This document shows, piece after piece, positions 27,356 to 34,660 of a stretch of 64,000 nt of DNA (position 1 is the stretch's first letter; each line of letters starts with the position of its first letter). The stretch spans positions 1-64,000 of the forward strand of contig JAPPHT010000008.1 in NCBI GenBank assembly GCA_028874795.1, read 5' to 3'. The notes beneath the pieces are model-generated. The model was not told where the DNA came from, did not search any database, and saw nothing but the letters and a program-made list of their open reading frames with translations. The position numbers were made by a program, and so were the translations under genes. Source of the DNA: Chloroflexota bacterium. GTDB taxonomy: Bacteria > Chloroflexota > Dehalococcoidia > Lucifugimonadales > Australimonadaceae.

Positions 27356-28345
27356 CCGCAGCCGGGGGTATGCCTCCAGCGCGTTCTCCTCGAAGATCCG
27401 GCGCTTCTCCGCCTCAGTGATGCCGGGGACTGCGTCGACGTACGGTTTCGTATCGTCGAAGTAGCGCCCGGTCCGCTCGTCGACTCCGCGCACCGCGCCG
27501 ATCATCTCCGACGCGAACATCACATTGGACGCGCCCACCACGCGCACGAGGAGATCGATGCCGGCCTGGTGGTAGACGCACGTGTCGAAGTACACGTTGC
27601 CGAGCAGCAGCTCGTCGAGGGGCGGTCGGCCCATGTCCTGCGCGATGCCCCGGTAGCGGCCCCAGTGGAACGGGACGGCCCCGCCGCCGTGCGGGAGCAC
27701 GAACTTCAGTGCCGGGAAGTCCGAGAACAGGTCCGACGTGAGGAACTGCATGAAGGCCGTCGTGTCGCCGTTCAGGTAGTGGGCGCCCGTCCCGTGGAAG
27801 TTCGGGTTGCACGACATGCTGACGTGGACCATCGCCGGCACTTCCAGCTCCACCATCCGCTCGTACAGCCCGTACCACCAGCGATCGGTCAGCGGCGGAT
27901 CGGTCCAGTAGCCGTCCGACGGGTCGGGGTTGAGGTTGCAGCCGACGAAACCCAGCTCGTTGACGCACCGGTCGAGCTCCGCGATGCACTCCGACGGCGA
28001 AACGCCCGGCGACTGCGGCAGCTGGCAGATGCCGATGAAGTTGTCCGGGAACATCGTGCAGACCCGGTGGACGAGGTCGTTGACCGTGCGGGTCCACTCC
28101 ATGCTTGTCCGGGCGTCGCCGTAGTGGTGCGCCATCCCGCCTGCCGTCGGGGAGAAGAGCGCCACGTCGGTTCCCCGCTCGCGCTGCAGCTTGAGCTGCC
28201 CGTTCTCGATCGTCTCGCGGATCTCGTCGTCGGTGATCGTGAGCGGCTCGGTGAATGGACGTCCTGCGCTCTCGATCTGGCGGGCGCGCCATTCGCGAAG
28301 CTGGCGGGGCGCGGTCGTGTAGTGGCCGTGGACGTCGATGATCAT
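27329..28345 (-). CDS. Amidohydrolase, 4-oxalomesaconate hydratase-like
   Basis: A 338-residue metal-dependent amidohydrolase of the ACMSD group. The N-terminus IDVHGHYTTAPRQLREWR, with its HxH metal motif, closely recalls LigJ, the 4-oxalomesaconate hydratase of the protocatechuate 4,5-cleavage pathway. Other metal and active-site blocks are MVHVSMSCNPNFH, FVLPHGGGAVPFHWGR and NVMFASEMIGAVRG, where the last carries Glu instead of the usual Asp. If correct, it fits a protocatechuate route downstream of the Pht5-like decarboxylase at 3.6 kb, although the ring-cleavage dioxygenase is not in the window. Other ACMSD-family decarboxylase roles remain possible. Confidence 0.75.
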   Translation of the reverse strand: MIIDVHGHYTTAPRQLREWRARQIESAGRPFTEPLTITDDEIRETIENGQLKLQRERGTDVALFSPTAGGMAHHYGDARTSMEWTRTVNDLVHRVCTMFPDNFIGICQLPQSPGVSPSECIAELDRCVNELGFVGCNLNPDPSDGYWTDPPLTDRWWYGLYERMVELEVPAMVHVSMSCNPNFHGTGAHYLNGDTTAFMQFLTSDLFSDFPALKFVLPHGGGAVPFHWGRYRGIAQDMGRPPLDELLLGNVYFDTCVYHQAGIDLLVRVVGASNVMFASEMIGAVRGVDERTGRYFDDTKPYVDAVPGITEAEKRRIFEENALEAYPRLRSTLGAARG

Positions 28346-28458
28346 GCGCGGATTCTACCCCCATCGGCAGGCGTCCGCCTCGCTCGTCCGCGTTGACTGC
28401 CATGGACGCGTCGGGTAGTTTCACGCGGAGCCTTCGACACGCAGGTCAGCCCCACGCC

Positions 28459-30036
28459 ATGAGTCGCCCATCCCTCGCCCCCTACAGCCCGGAGCCCCTG
28501 CAGCGCCTGCTGCAGCGGGCGGCCGCGCGGTGGCCGGGCGAGACCGCCATCGTGGACGGTGAGCGCCGCTTCACGTTCGCCGAGCTGGACGCGTACTCCG
28601 GCAGGTTCGCGTCCGCCCTCACGGCGATGGGCCTCGGCAGGGGCGACATCGTCGGCATCCTCGCGCCGAACTGCGCCGAGTTCGAGATCGCCTTCTTCGG
28701 CATCCTGAAGGCCGGCGCGACCGTCACCACCGTCAACTCCGGCTACCGTGAGCGCGAGATCGCATACCAGCTGGAGGCGTCCGGTGCGCAGGCGCTCATC
28801 GTCCACCACACGCTCGCCGGCGCCGCGGATCTCGCGCTCTCCGGCGCCGAGGGGGTGAAGGACCGCATCCTCATCGCGGAGACGGCGGACGACGCGGCGT
28901 CCTTCTGGACACTTATCGAAGCCCAGGGCGGCCCGCCGCCCGAGCCCGTGCTCGACCCCTACGAGGACGTCGCCGCGCTGCCTTTCTCCTCCGGCACCAC
29001 CGGCCTGCAGAAGGGTGTCATGCTCACCCACGCCAACCTCCACACGAACGTGCGCCAGAACCTCGGACGCACCGGCGAGGAGGGCGTCGTCCGCCGCGGC
29101 GACGTGATGCTCGTCCACCTGCCGCTCTTCCACATCTACGGCATGACCATCCTCCAGCTGAGCGCCATCGCCGCCGGGGCGACGCAGGTGATGATGGGCC
29201 GGTTCGACATGCGGGAGATGCTGTCGCTCATCGCCGAGCACCGCGTCACCGTGCTCTACACCGCCCCGCCGGTCTGCCTCGGCCTCTCGCTGACGCCCCT
29301 GCTCGACGGGTTCGACGTCTCGTCGCTCCGCTTCCTGCTCAGCGGCGCGGCCCCGCTCTCCGGCGAGCTGCAGACGCGGCTCGCGGAGCGGCTCGGGTGC
29401 GCCGTTATCCAGGGCTACGGCCTCACCGAGACGTCGCCCATGACCAACGCCGACTTCACGGACGAGCGCGGCAGGCCCGGCACCATCGGCCCCGCGATAC
29501 CCGACACCGAGGAGCGCGTCGTCGACCTCGAGACGGGCGAGCGCGACCTGCCGCCCGGTGAGCTCGGCGAACTGCTCATCCGGGGTCCGCAGGTGATGAA
29601 GGGCTACTACCGCCAGCCGGAGGCGACCGCGGAGGCCATCACCCCGGACGGATGGTTCCACACCGGCGACATCGCCAGCATGGACGAGGACGGCTACGTC
29701 CGCATCGTCGACCGCAAGAAGGAGCTCATCAAGTACAAGGGCTTCCAGGTCGCGCCTGCCGAGTTGGAGGGCCTGCTGCTGGAGCACCCCGGCGTCGCCG
29801 ACGCCGCCGTCATCCCGAAGGCCGACGAAGAGGCCGGCGAGGTGCCCAAGGCCTTCGTCGTGCGCCAGGAGGACGAGGGCCCGTCCGCCGACGAGCTGAT
29901 GGCGTTCGTCGCTGAGCGCGTCGCGACGTTCAAGCAGCTGGGCGAGGTCGAGTTCATCGACGCCATCCCCAAGAACGCCTCCGGTAAACTGCTGCGGCGC
30001 GTCCTCATCGAGCAGGAGCGGGCGCGCCAACCGTGA
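28459..30036 (+). CDS. AMP-forming acyl-CoA synthetase (4-coumarate-CoA ligase-like)
   Basis: A 525-residue adenylate-forming ligase that would activate a carboxylic acid with ATP and CoA. The P-loop FSSGTTGLQKGVMLTH (about residue 177), the QGYGLTETSP motif (about 318), GWFHTGDIASMDEDGYVRIVDRKKELIKYKG and the C-terminal lysine in PKNASGKLLRR are all intact. The pattern is closest to the 4CL/aromatic and medium-chain acid group. ATG 28459 is chosen by homology; two in-frame ATGs lie 57-66 bases upstream and no clear Shine-Dalgarno precedes any of them. TfoX follows after 12 bases. Confidence 0.88.
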   Translation: MSRPSLAPYSPEPLQRLLQRAAARWPGETAIVDGERRFTFAELDAYSGRFASALTAMGLGRGDIVGILAPNCAEFEIAFFGILKAGATVTTVNSGYREREIAYQLEASGAQALIVHHTLAGAADLALSGAEGVKDRILIAETADDAASFWTLIEAQGGPPPEPVLDPYEDVAALPFSSGTTGLQKGVMLTHANLHTNVRQNLGRTGEEGVVRRGDVMLVHLPLFHIYGMTILQLSAIAAGATQVMMGRFDMREMLSLIAEHRVTVLYTAPPVCLGLSLTPLLDGFDVSSLRFLLSGAAPLSGELQTRLAERLGCAVIQGYGLTETSPMTNADFTDERGRPGTIGPAIPDTEERVVDLETGERDLPPGELGELLIRGPQVMKGYYRQPEATAEAITPDGWFHTGDIASMDEDGYVRIVDRKKELIKYKGFQVAPAELEGLLLEHPGVADAAVIPKADEEAGEVPKAFVVRQEDEGPSADELMAFVAERVATFKQLGEVEFIDAIPKNASGKLLRRVLIEQERARQP

Positions 30037-30048
30037 GGAGGACTGCCC

Positions 30049-30378
30049 GTGGCCTACGATGAACGCCTGACCGAGCGCGTGCTCGACATCCTCGGCGCGG
30101 AGCCGTCGCTCGTGCAGAAGAAGATGTTCGGCGGCGTCGCCGTCATGCTGCAGGGCAACCTCGCCTGCGGCGTCATCAGGAGCGACCTCATCGTCCGCGT
30201 CCCGAAGGACGAGTACGAGGCCGCGCTGGCGAAGCCCCACGTCCGCGAGATGGACTTCACCGGCAGGCCGATGCGCGGCTGGGTCGTCGTCGGCCCCGAG
30301 GCCACGGACGACGACGCATCGCTGGAGGACTGGGTCGCCACCGGTGCCGCCTACGCCCTCAGCCTCCCGCCCAAGTAG
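30049..30378 (+). CDS. TfoX N-terminal domain protein
   Basis: A 109-residue protein starting at GTG 30049 with GAGGAGG ahead. The sequence consists of the TfoX_N fold alone: KKMFGGVAVMLQGNLACGV, DLIVRV, and MDFTGRPMRGWVVV. In Haemophilus the full TfoX/Sxy is a competence regulator, but short single-domain versions like this one are common and their role is unknown. Twelve bases after the acyl-CoA ligase, so probably co-transcribed. Confidence 0.82.
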   Translation: MAYDERLTERVLDILGAEPSLVQKKMFGGVAVMLQGNLACGVIRSDLIVRVPKDEYEAALAKPHVREMDFTGRPMRGWVVVGPEATDDDASLEDWVATGAAYALSLPPK

Positions 30379-30381
30379 CAT

Positions 30382-30888
30382 CTACGCACCCAGCGACCGG
30401 CGTATGTCCCACTCGTGATGCGCGGTGTCGTGCGCCACCGTGAGGATCAGTTCCGCCAGCGATTGCTGCCCGCGCGTGGGGTGAGAGAACATGAAGTCCC
30501 GTCCGGCACAGGCTGCCATCGCGTCCGCCCAGATGTTGGCCGAGTGCCCGAGCGACCATAGCGCGGTTGCGAGCGGCATGCTCTCGTAGGCGCGGGCCGC
30601 CGCGACGACGTCCTGATCGGTGGGGCGCAGCGTTGTCTGCCCCGCAGCGACCGCGCTCACGATGCGCTCGGCCCAGTTGCGGATGTTGTCCGCGACGTGC
30701 TCGACGTACGCCGTAACCGACCACGTCAGGTCGGGGTGCCGCGCGCTCCCGTCTGCGCCGTCCAGCAGCTCCGCGTACCGCCGCGGCGTGTCGAGGATCA
30801 GCGCCGTCGCCTCCTCCGGTGTGATAGACCACGAGTACCCGCACTCGCGGCACGGGTCTCCGTAGAAACCGGCTCCCCACATGGTCAT
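30382..30888 (-). CDS. DinB-family protein
   Basis: A 168-residue four-helix-bundle protein of the DinB/YfiT type. Histidines in HVADNIRNWAERI, LGHSANIWAD and VAHDTAHHEWDIRR are placed as in metal-binding DinB proteins. An N-terminal CRECG pair is an addition that could bind zinc. GAGGAG lies before the ATG at 30888. Many DinB proteins are bacillithiol- or other thiol-dependent transferases; the present one is unassigned. It converges with the TfoX gene, with a 3-base gap. Confidence 0.75.
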   Translation of the reverse strand: MTMWGAGFYGDPCRECGYSWSITPEEATALILDTPRRYAELLDGADGSARHPDLTWSVTAYVEHVADNIRNWAERIVSAVAAGQTTLRPTDQDVVAAARAYESMPLATALWSLGHSANIWADAMAACAGRDFMFSHPTRGQQSLAELILTVAHDTAHHEWDIRRSLGA

Positions 30889-31252
30889 CGTTGCTCCTCT
30901 TGCGTTGTCATCGTCGCTCCGTCACCCCGGCCTTCGTCGTTCCCGCACAGGCGGGAACCCAGGGTGCGCGGGCAGCGCACGCGGGGCGGGGCTCGGGGAG
31001 GTGGCGTCTCACTCTGCGCCGTTCACCCCCATCCCCGCATCAAGTGCGGGGCAGGCTCTAGCCTTCCCCCATCGAGGGGGAAGGGACCGAAACACCCTCA
31101 CCCCCAGCCCCTCTCCCAGAGGGCGAGGGGAGCCGGGCAGGACGCCATTCCCGCTCTCCTCCGTCATTCCTGCGGAGGCAGGAACCTCGTCCCCCACCTC
31201 GCCCTCTGGGAGAGGTGGACGCGCGACAGCGCGGCGGGTGAGGGTTGGAGCG
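30889..31252. repeat. Spacer built of dispersed palindromic repeats
   Basis: This 364-bp gap contains no gene. Visible elements are GTTCCCGCACAGGCGGGAAC (about 30943-30962), a TTCACCCCCATCC lead followed by CCTTCCCCC-ATCGA-GGGGGAAGG (31062-31084, perfect 9-bp stem), a CCCTCACCCCCAGCCCCTCTCCC block, and CATTCCTGCGGAGGCAGGAAC (about 31164). All recur elsewhere in the window. Confidence 0.75.
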
Positions 31253-32404
31253 CTACCCTCCCCACGCGCGGCGCGCCGTCTCCACCACCAACTCCAGCTT
31301 CCGCAGCTGGTCCTCCCAGGTGATGGGGTTGCCCTGCAGCGTCGACGAGAAGCCGCATTGGGGGCTGAGCGCGAGGTCGTCGGCATCCACGTACTGCGAC
31401 GCCTCGTCGATGCGACGGAGCAGCGTGTCCTGCGATTCGAGCTCACCCGCCTTCGTCGTCACGAGGCCCAGCACCACCGTCTTCCCCTTCGGCATGAACC
31501 GCAGCGGCGCGAACGTCCCCGCGCGCTCGCTGTCGTACTCCAGCAGGAAGGCGTCGACCTCCAGTTGGCTGAAGAGTTGCTCCGCGATGCGGTCGTAGCC
31601 GCCGGACGTGTGCCACGCGCCGTAGGCCCCGTTCCCCCTGCAGACGTGCATGGCCAGGAGCGTGTTGCTGCGGTCGAACCCGCGCAGGCACGAGTTGTCC
31701 GCGTCGATGTCCTCCTGCAGCGCCCGGTCCTGGTCGACCCCCTGAGCGGCCCACTGCCGGCGGCGCTCCTCCGGGATGTAGTCCGGGTAGTGCGGGTTGT
31801 CCAACTGCACGTATGGGCAGCCCTCGCCGATGAGCGCCACGACCTCGTCGCGGATGATGGACGCCACGTCGGCCAGCACCGCCGCGCGCGACTCGTACAC
31901 CGTGTCCGTCACGCCCGGCTTGTAGCCGCGCGCCACCACGTAGCTGGCGGCGGGCATCGTCACCTTGTACGGCCCCGGCGCGTGCTCCTTGATGAACGAC
32001 GACTCGTGACCGGTGAGCCGCCGAACCTGCCGCAGAGGCTCGCCGATGATGCGTCCGCCCGCCGTGCCCGGCATGCCCATCGGGTTCTCCGGCGTGATGC
32101 CGGGACCCTCCCAGTCACCCTTGCCGCCCTGGAACGGCATGCGGACGGGCGGCTCGCCGACGATGAACCCCTCGACCGCCTCGCCGAAGTCGCCGGCCCA
32201 CCCGCTGCGCCGCAGTTCGCCGTCCGAATAGATGCCTATGCCGGACTGCTTCTGCAGGTCGATCACGCGCAGGATGTGCTCGTTCTCAATCTCGCGCAGC
32301 GCCTCCTCGGAGATGCTGCCGTCCTCGAACGCCTGCCGCGCCTCCTTCACCTCCGGCGGCCGCAGGAAACTCCCAACGTGGTCCGCTCGGAACCGGGTTG
32401 CCAT
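31253..32404 (-). CDS. MetE C-terminal-like methyltransferase
   Basis: A 383-residue single-domain relative of the cobalamin-independent methionine synthase catalytic half. It opens with RADHVGSFLRPPEV, the typical start, and has the zinc site residues in AMHVCRGN (His, Cys) and SPQCGF (Cys), with the barrel strand YVQLDNPHY. ATG 32404 has GGAGG upstream; the frame beyond is repeat sequence. Stand-alone members use varied methyl or alkyl donors and acceptors and include coenzyme M-linked enzymes, so methionine synthesis should not be assumed. Confidence 0.8.
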   Translation of the reverse strand: MATRFRADHVGSFLRPPEVKEARQAFEDGSISEEALREIENEHILRVIDLQKQSGIGIYSDGELRRSGWAGDFGEAVEGFIVGEPPVRMPFQGGKGDWEGPGITPENPMGMPGTAGGRIIGEPLRQVRRLTGHESSFIKEHAPGPYKVTMPAASYVVARGYKPGVTDTVYESRAAVLADVASIIRDEVVALIGEGCPYVQLDNPHYPDYIPEERRRQWAAQGVDQDRALQEDIDADNSCLRGFDRSNTLLAMHVCRGNGAYGAWHTSGGYDRIAEQLFSQLEVDAFLLEYDSERAGTFAPLRFMPKGKTVVLGLVTTKAGELESQDTLLRRIDEASQYVDADDLALSPQCGFSSTLQGNPITWEDQLRKLELVVETARRAWGG

Positions 32405-32659
32405 CGCTGTCCTCCTTCTTGTCTCGTCGTTCCTGCGCTTCAGCGCCCGCGGAGAGCAGGAACCTCGCAGCCCTGACCCACCGCCCCGCCAGTCAACCCT
32501 CACCCACGCGCTGAAGCGCGTTGCCCTCTCCCAGGGGGCGAGGGGATCAGACACCCCTCACCCCGCCGGTTCGCCCCCGTCCCCTCTTCCTCGGGCACCC
32601 AGGAGGGATGCCCCTACACCGGTCTGGATTCCCGCCTTCGCGGGAATGACAGGCGAAAT
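32405..32659. repeat. Repeat-rich spacer
   Basis: 255 bases with no gene. It contains GTTCCTGCGCTTCAGCGC...GAGCAGGAAC, an ACGCGCTGAAGCGCGTT palindrome (about 32507-32523) and ATTCCCGCCTTCGCGGGAATGACAGG (about 32627-32652), all members of families repeated in other spacers. Confidence 0.7.
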
Positions 32660-33526
32660 CTACCGCAGCGAGAACCCGCTCACCGGGTGGTCGTCGTCGA
32701 TGCCGGGGCCGCTGCCGCCGTCGGCCCAGCCGAACTCCCGCAGCAGCTGCTGGCTGTAGCAGACGCGCCCACTGACGGCGTCCAGGGGCTCCGTTGCCAG
32801 CAGCAGCACGGCCTGCGCGAGCACGTTCGGGTGCTCGCCCCGCGGGTCGTCGTACCCCGTCACGAGGTTGTGGAACACGGTGCCCGGCGTCGGCACGATG
32901 AGCGACGGCGCGACCGCCGCGACGCCAACGCCGTCCACGTACACCTCCGACGCGAGCCCCTGGGTGAAGCGCTCCAATGCCGCCTTCTGCGCGCCGTAGC
33001 CCGTGCCTCCCTTCAGCCGGAACTCCTCCGCGCCCTCGCCGACGTACGGCCCGTGCCCCGGCCCTATCGCCGCGACCGACGAGATGTTGACGATGCGGCC
33101 GCTCTTGCGCGGGACCATGTCCTCCAGTACGAGGCGGCTCAGGATGAACGGCGCGTGCAGGTTCACCGCCCACGAGCGCATCCAGCGGTTGACGGCGTAG
33201 TCGGTCACCGGCACGAAGTAGGAGAGCGCTGCGTTGTTCACCAGCACGTCCACCGGCCCGTAGAGCGACCGCGCTTCCAGCACGAGCCGCTCGCACTCTT
33301 CGGCCTCCGAGATGTTGACCGCGACCGCCGACGCCTCATGCCCCGCGCCGCGGATGCCGGCGACCGTCTGCTCGAGCGAGCCTTCCAGCGGGTGGTCGCC
33401 CTCGCGCAGCGTGCGCGCCGCGCACACCACGCGGCCGCCCTCCGCCGCGAGCACCCGCGCGATCTCCGCCCCGATGCCCCGGCTCGCCCCGGTCACGATC
33501 ACCGTCCGCCCGTCCAGCTTCCCCAA
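32660..33526 (-). CDS. Short-chain dehydrogenase/reductase (SDR)
   Basis: A 288-residue SDR with TGASRGIG (about residue 12), NNAA in place of the usual NNAG (about 102), and an active site of Ser (NISSVAAIGPG) and GYGAQKAAL (Tyr/Lys). The segment between Ser and Tyr is about 15 residues longer than normal, and the C-terminus has a long non-canonical tail ending GIDDDHPVSGFSLR. The start is TTG 33526, preceded by GGAGGTGAGCG. Substrate unknown. Confidence 0.82.
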   Translation of the reverse strand: MGKLDGRTVIVTGASRGIGAEIARVLAAEGGRVVCAARTLREGDHPLEGSLEQTVAGIRGAGHEASAVAVNISEAEECERLVLEARSLYGPVDVLVNNAALSYFVPVTDYAVNRWMRSWAVNLHAPFILSRLVLEDMVPRKSGRIVNISSVAAIGPGHGPYVGEGAEEFRLKGGTGYGAQKAALERFTQGLASEVYVDGVGVAAVAPSLIVPTPGTVFHNLVTGYDDPRGEHPNVLAQAVLLLATEPLDAVSGRVCYSQQLLREFGWADGGSGPGIDDDHPVSGFSLR

Positions 33527-34027
33527 CGCTCACCTCCATGTAGGCGATGTATTGTAGTGGGCTTGCGCCCCTGCTTGTCATGTTGAGCGGAGCCGGAGGC
33601 GTAGTCGAAACATCTCTCGGGGATGGCCTGCTCATGTTGGGTAAGGTGTCCGCTCATGGTGAGCCTGTCGAACCGTCCTGCGGAGCCCCGCGCTTTAGCG
33701 CGTAACCTCGCAGCCCAACGGGGGGCGAAGCCACCGTCATTCCCGCACCGGCGGGAATCCAGGGTGACCGGGCAGGTCACATGGTGGGGCTGGGTATGGG
33801 AGGCGGCTGGTTCCTTCCCCCTCGATGGGAAGGCCAGGATAGGGGTGAACGGGTGGCGGGAGGTGCTTGGTGTAGGGGCACCCCTTGTGGGTGCCCTTCG
33901 CTTACCTCGCCCTCTGGAAGAGGTCGACGCGCTTGCGCGGCGGGTGAGGGTACTTGGTTGGTGTAGGGGCGTCCCTTGTGGGCGCCCTCGCCCTCTCCCT
34001 GCTAGGGGAGAGGGTTAGGCTGACCGC
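33527..34027. repeat. Repeat-rich spacer (501 bp)
   Basis: No gene seen. Copies of several dispersed families are stacked here: TGTCATGTTGAGCGGAGCC...CATCTCTCGGGG (about 33577-33620), CATTCCCGCACCGGCGGGAATCC (about 33739-33761), CTTCCCCCTCGATGGGAAGG (about 33815), and two copies of GTGTAGGGGC(A/G)(C/T)CCCTTGTGGG (about 33869 and 33961) separated by a CTCGCCCTCTGGAAGAGG block. The two last copies are a local direct repeat about 92 bp apart. Confidence 0.7.
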
Positions 34028-34120
34028 TCAGGGAAGGGCAACGGCCATAACGCCCGCAGCTATGCTGCATAAGTTGACTGCGGTGCCCAGGATGTAGTGG
34101 ACGCTTCGAACCTTGTGCAT
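34028..34120 (-). CDS. Small membrane peptide, sibling of the peptide at 34229
   Basis: A 30-codon reading frame, ATG 34120 to TGA 34028, with AAAGGGGAG 5 bases upstream. It begins MHKVRSVHYILG and continues with a hydrophobic stretch ending MAVALP, enough for one membrane helix. The start MxKVRxxxY(V/I)(I/L)G is shared with the neighbouring 24-residue peptide, and shared coding plus separate ribosome sites argue for real genes rather than chance. A terminator separates the two. Function unknown; toxin-like or membrane-regulatory peptides look similar. Confidence 0.5.
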   Translation of the reverse strand: MHKVRSVHYILGTAVNLCSIAAGVMAVALP

Positions 34121-34180
34121 GCTGCTCCCCTTTCCGCGGCCGTAGCCGCAACGTGTTGCTGCTGTCGGACTTGACCTATG

Positions 34181-34205
34181 AAAAACCTCCCGACTGGGGG
34201 AGGTT
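34181..34205 (-). terminator. Intrinsic terminator after 24-residue peptide gene
   Basis: Minus strand AACCTCCC-CCAGTC-GGGAGGTT is a perfect 8-bp stem running into TTTTT. It ends the transcript of the peptide gene at 34229-34303. Confidence 0.8.
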
Positions 34206-34228
34206 GTTAGGCATGGTGCTCTATCAGC

Positions 34229-34303
34229 CTAGAAGTAGGTGATGAACGTAACCATGCTGGCCACAATGCCTATTACGTAATAGGCGTTACGTACCTTGTC
34301 CAT
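34229..34303 (-). CDS. Small membrane peptide (24 residues)
   Basis: A 24-codon frame from ATG 34303 to TAG 34229 with an excellent ribosome binding site, AAGGAGGC, 4 bases upstream. It begins MDKVRNAYYVIG and is hydrophobic to its end (TFITYF). It aligns at the N-terminus with the 30-residue peptide next door and is followed by a strong terminator. No known family; the length is below usual gene-calling limits. Confidence 0.55.
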   Translation of the reverse strand: MDKVRNAYYVIGIVASMVTFITYF

Positions 34304-34375
34304 CGTGCCTCCTTTCTGCAGCCCGCGACTGCCAAGCTATGTCTACGAACCGAGGCTAGACCCCACAGCCGTAGA

Positions 34376-34411
34376 CAAAAAAATAACCCCCCAGACATAC
34401 CTGTGGGAGGT
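34376..34411 (-). terminator. Intrinsic terminator, upstream transcript unknown
   Basis: On the minus strand ACCTCCC, a 13-base loop and GGGGGGT form a stem with one G-U pair, followed by TATTTTTTT. It resembles the terminator at 34181. No convincing gene precedes it on this strand between 34412 and 34660, so it may end a small RNA or a read-through transcript. Confidence 0.6.
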
Positions 34412-34558
34412 CTCTTTGCCAAAGCGATGGCTTCGTCCTGCAGAGGGCAGGGGGGCAAAGCGCCTTGTTGTTTCTTGGCTCGGTGAGGCGCTGTCTTCGC
34501 TTCTGTCCTCTTGCCCAATCCTGCCACATCCGGACGGTTCGTGTCCAACCTTCGCGCG

Positions 34559-34578
34559 CTCGCGCGCGTGCGCGCGAG
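34559..34578. repeat. GC-alternating palindrome
   Basis: CTCGCGCGC-GT-GCGCGCGAG is a perfect 9-bp inverted repeat inside a longer alternating CG tract (about 34552-34577). Such tracts can adopt Z-DNA or cruciform shape. It lies 82 bp before the AAA ATPase gene. Confidence 0.6.
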
Positions 34579-34609
34579 AACCTCACATTCTTCTCCATCC
34601 TATCGCCTA

Positions 34610-34654
34610 TGTGACACGCGCCCGTTGCGCCCCCAACGCACCCCTCCCTACCAT
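34610..34654 (+). promoter_or_regulatory. Promoter of the AAA ATPase gene, duplicated at 247-291
   Basis: TTGCGC (34625-34630), an 18-base spacer and TACCAT (34649-34654) are followed after 6 bases by the ATG, without a Shine-Dalgarno, so the message is probably leaderless. The blocks TGTGACAC, CCCGTTGCGC and CACCCCTCCCTACC occur with identical spacing (3 and 8 bases) at 247-289 near the window start. Confidence 0.6.
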
Positions 34655-34660
34655 GGGTGC

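Noticed and set aside
30889-31252. Possible CRISPR-like array from recurring palindromes.
   Set aside because: The units differ in sequence, are not evenly spaced, have no constant-length spacers and no cas genes are nearby.
34273-34598. Minus-strand frames of 80-91 codons before the AAA ATPase gene.
   Set aside because: They run through a terminator and the CG palindrome, lack ribosome sites and read as unstructured basic sequence.
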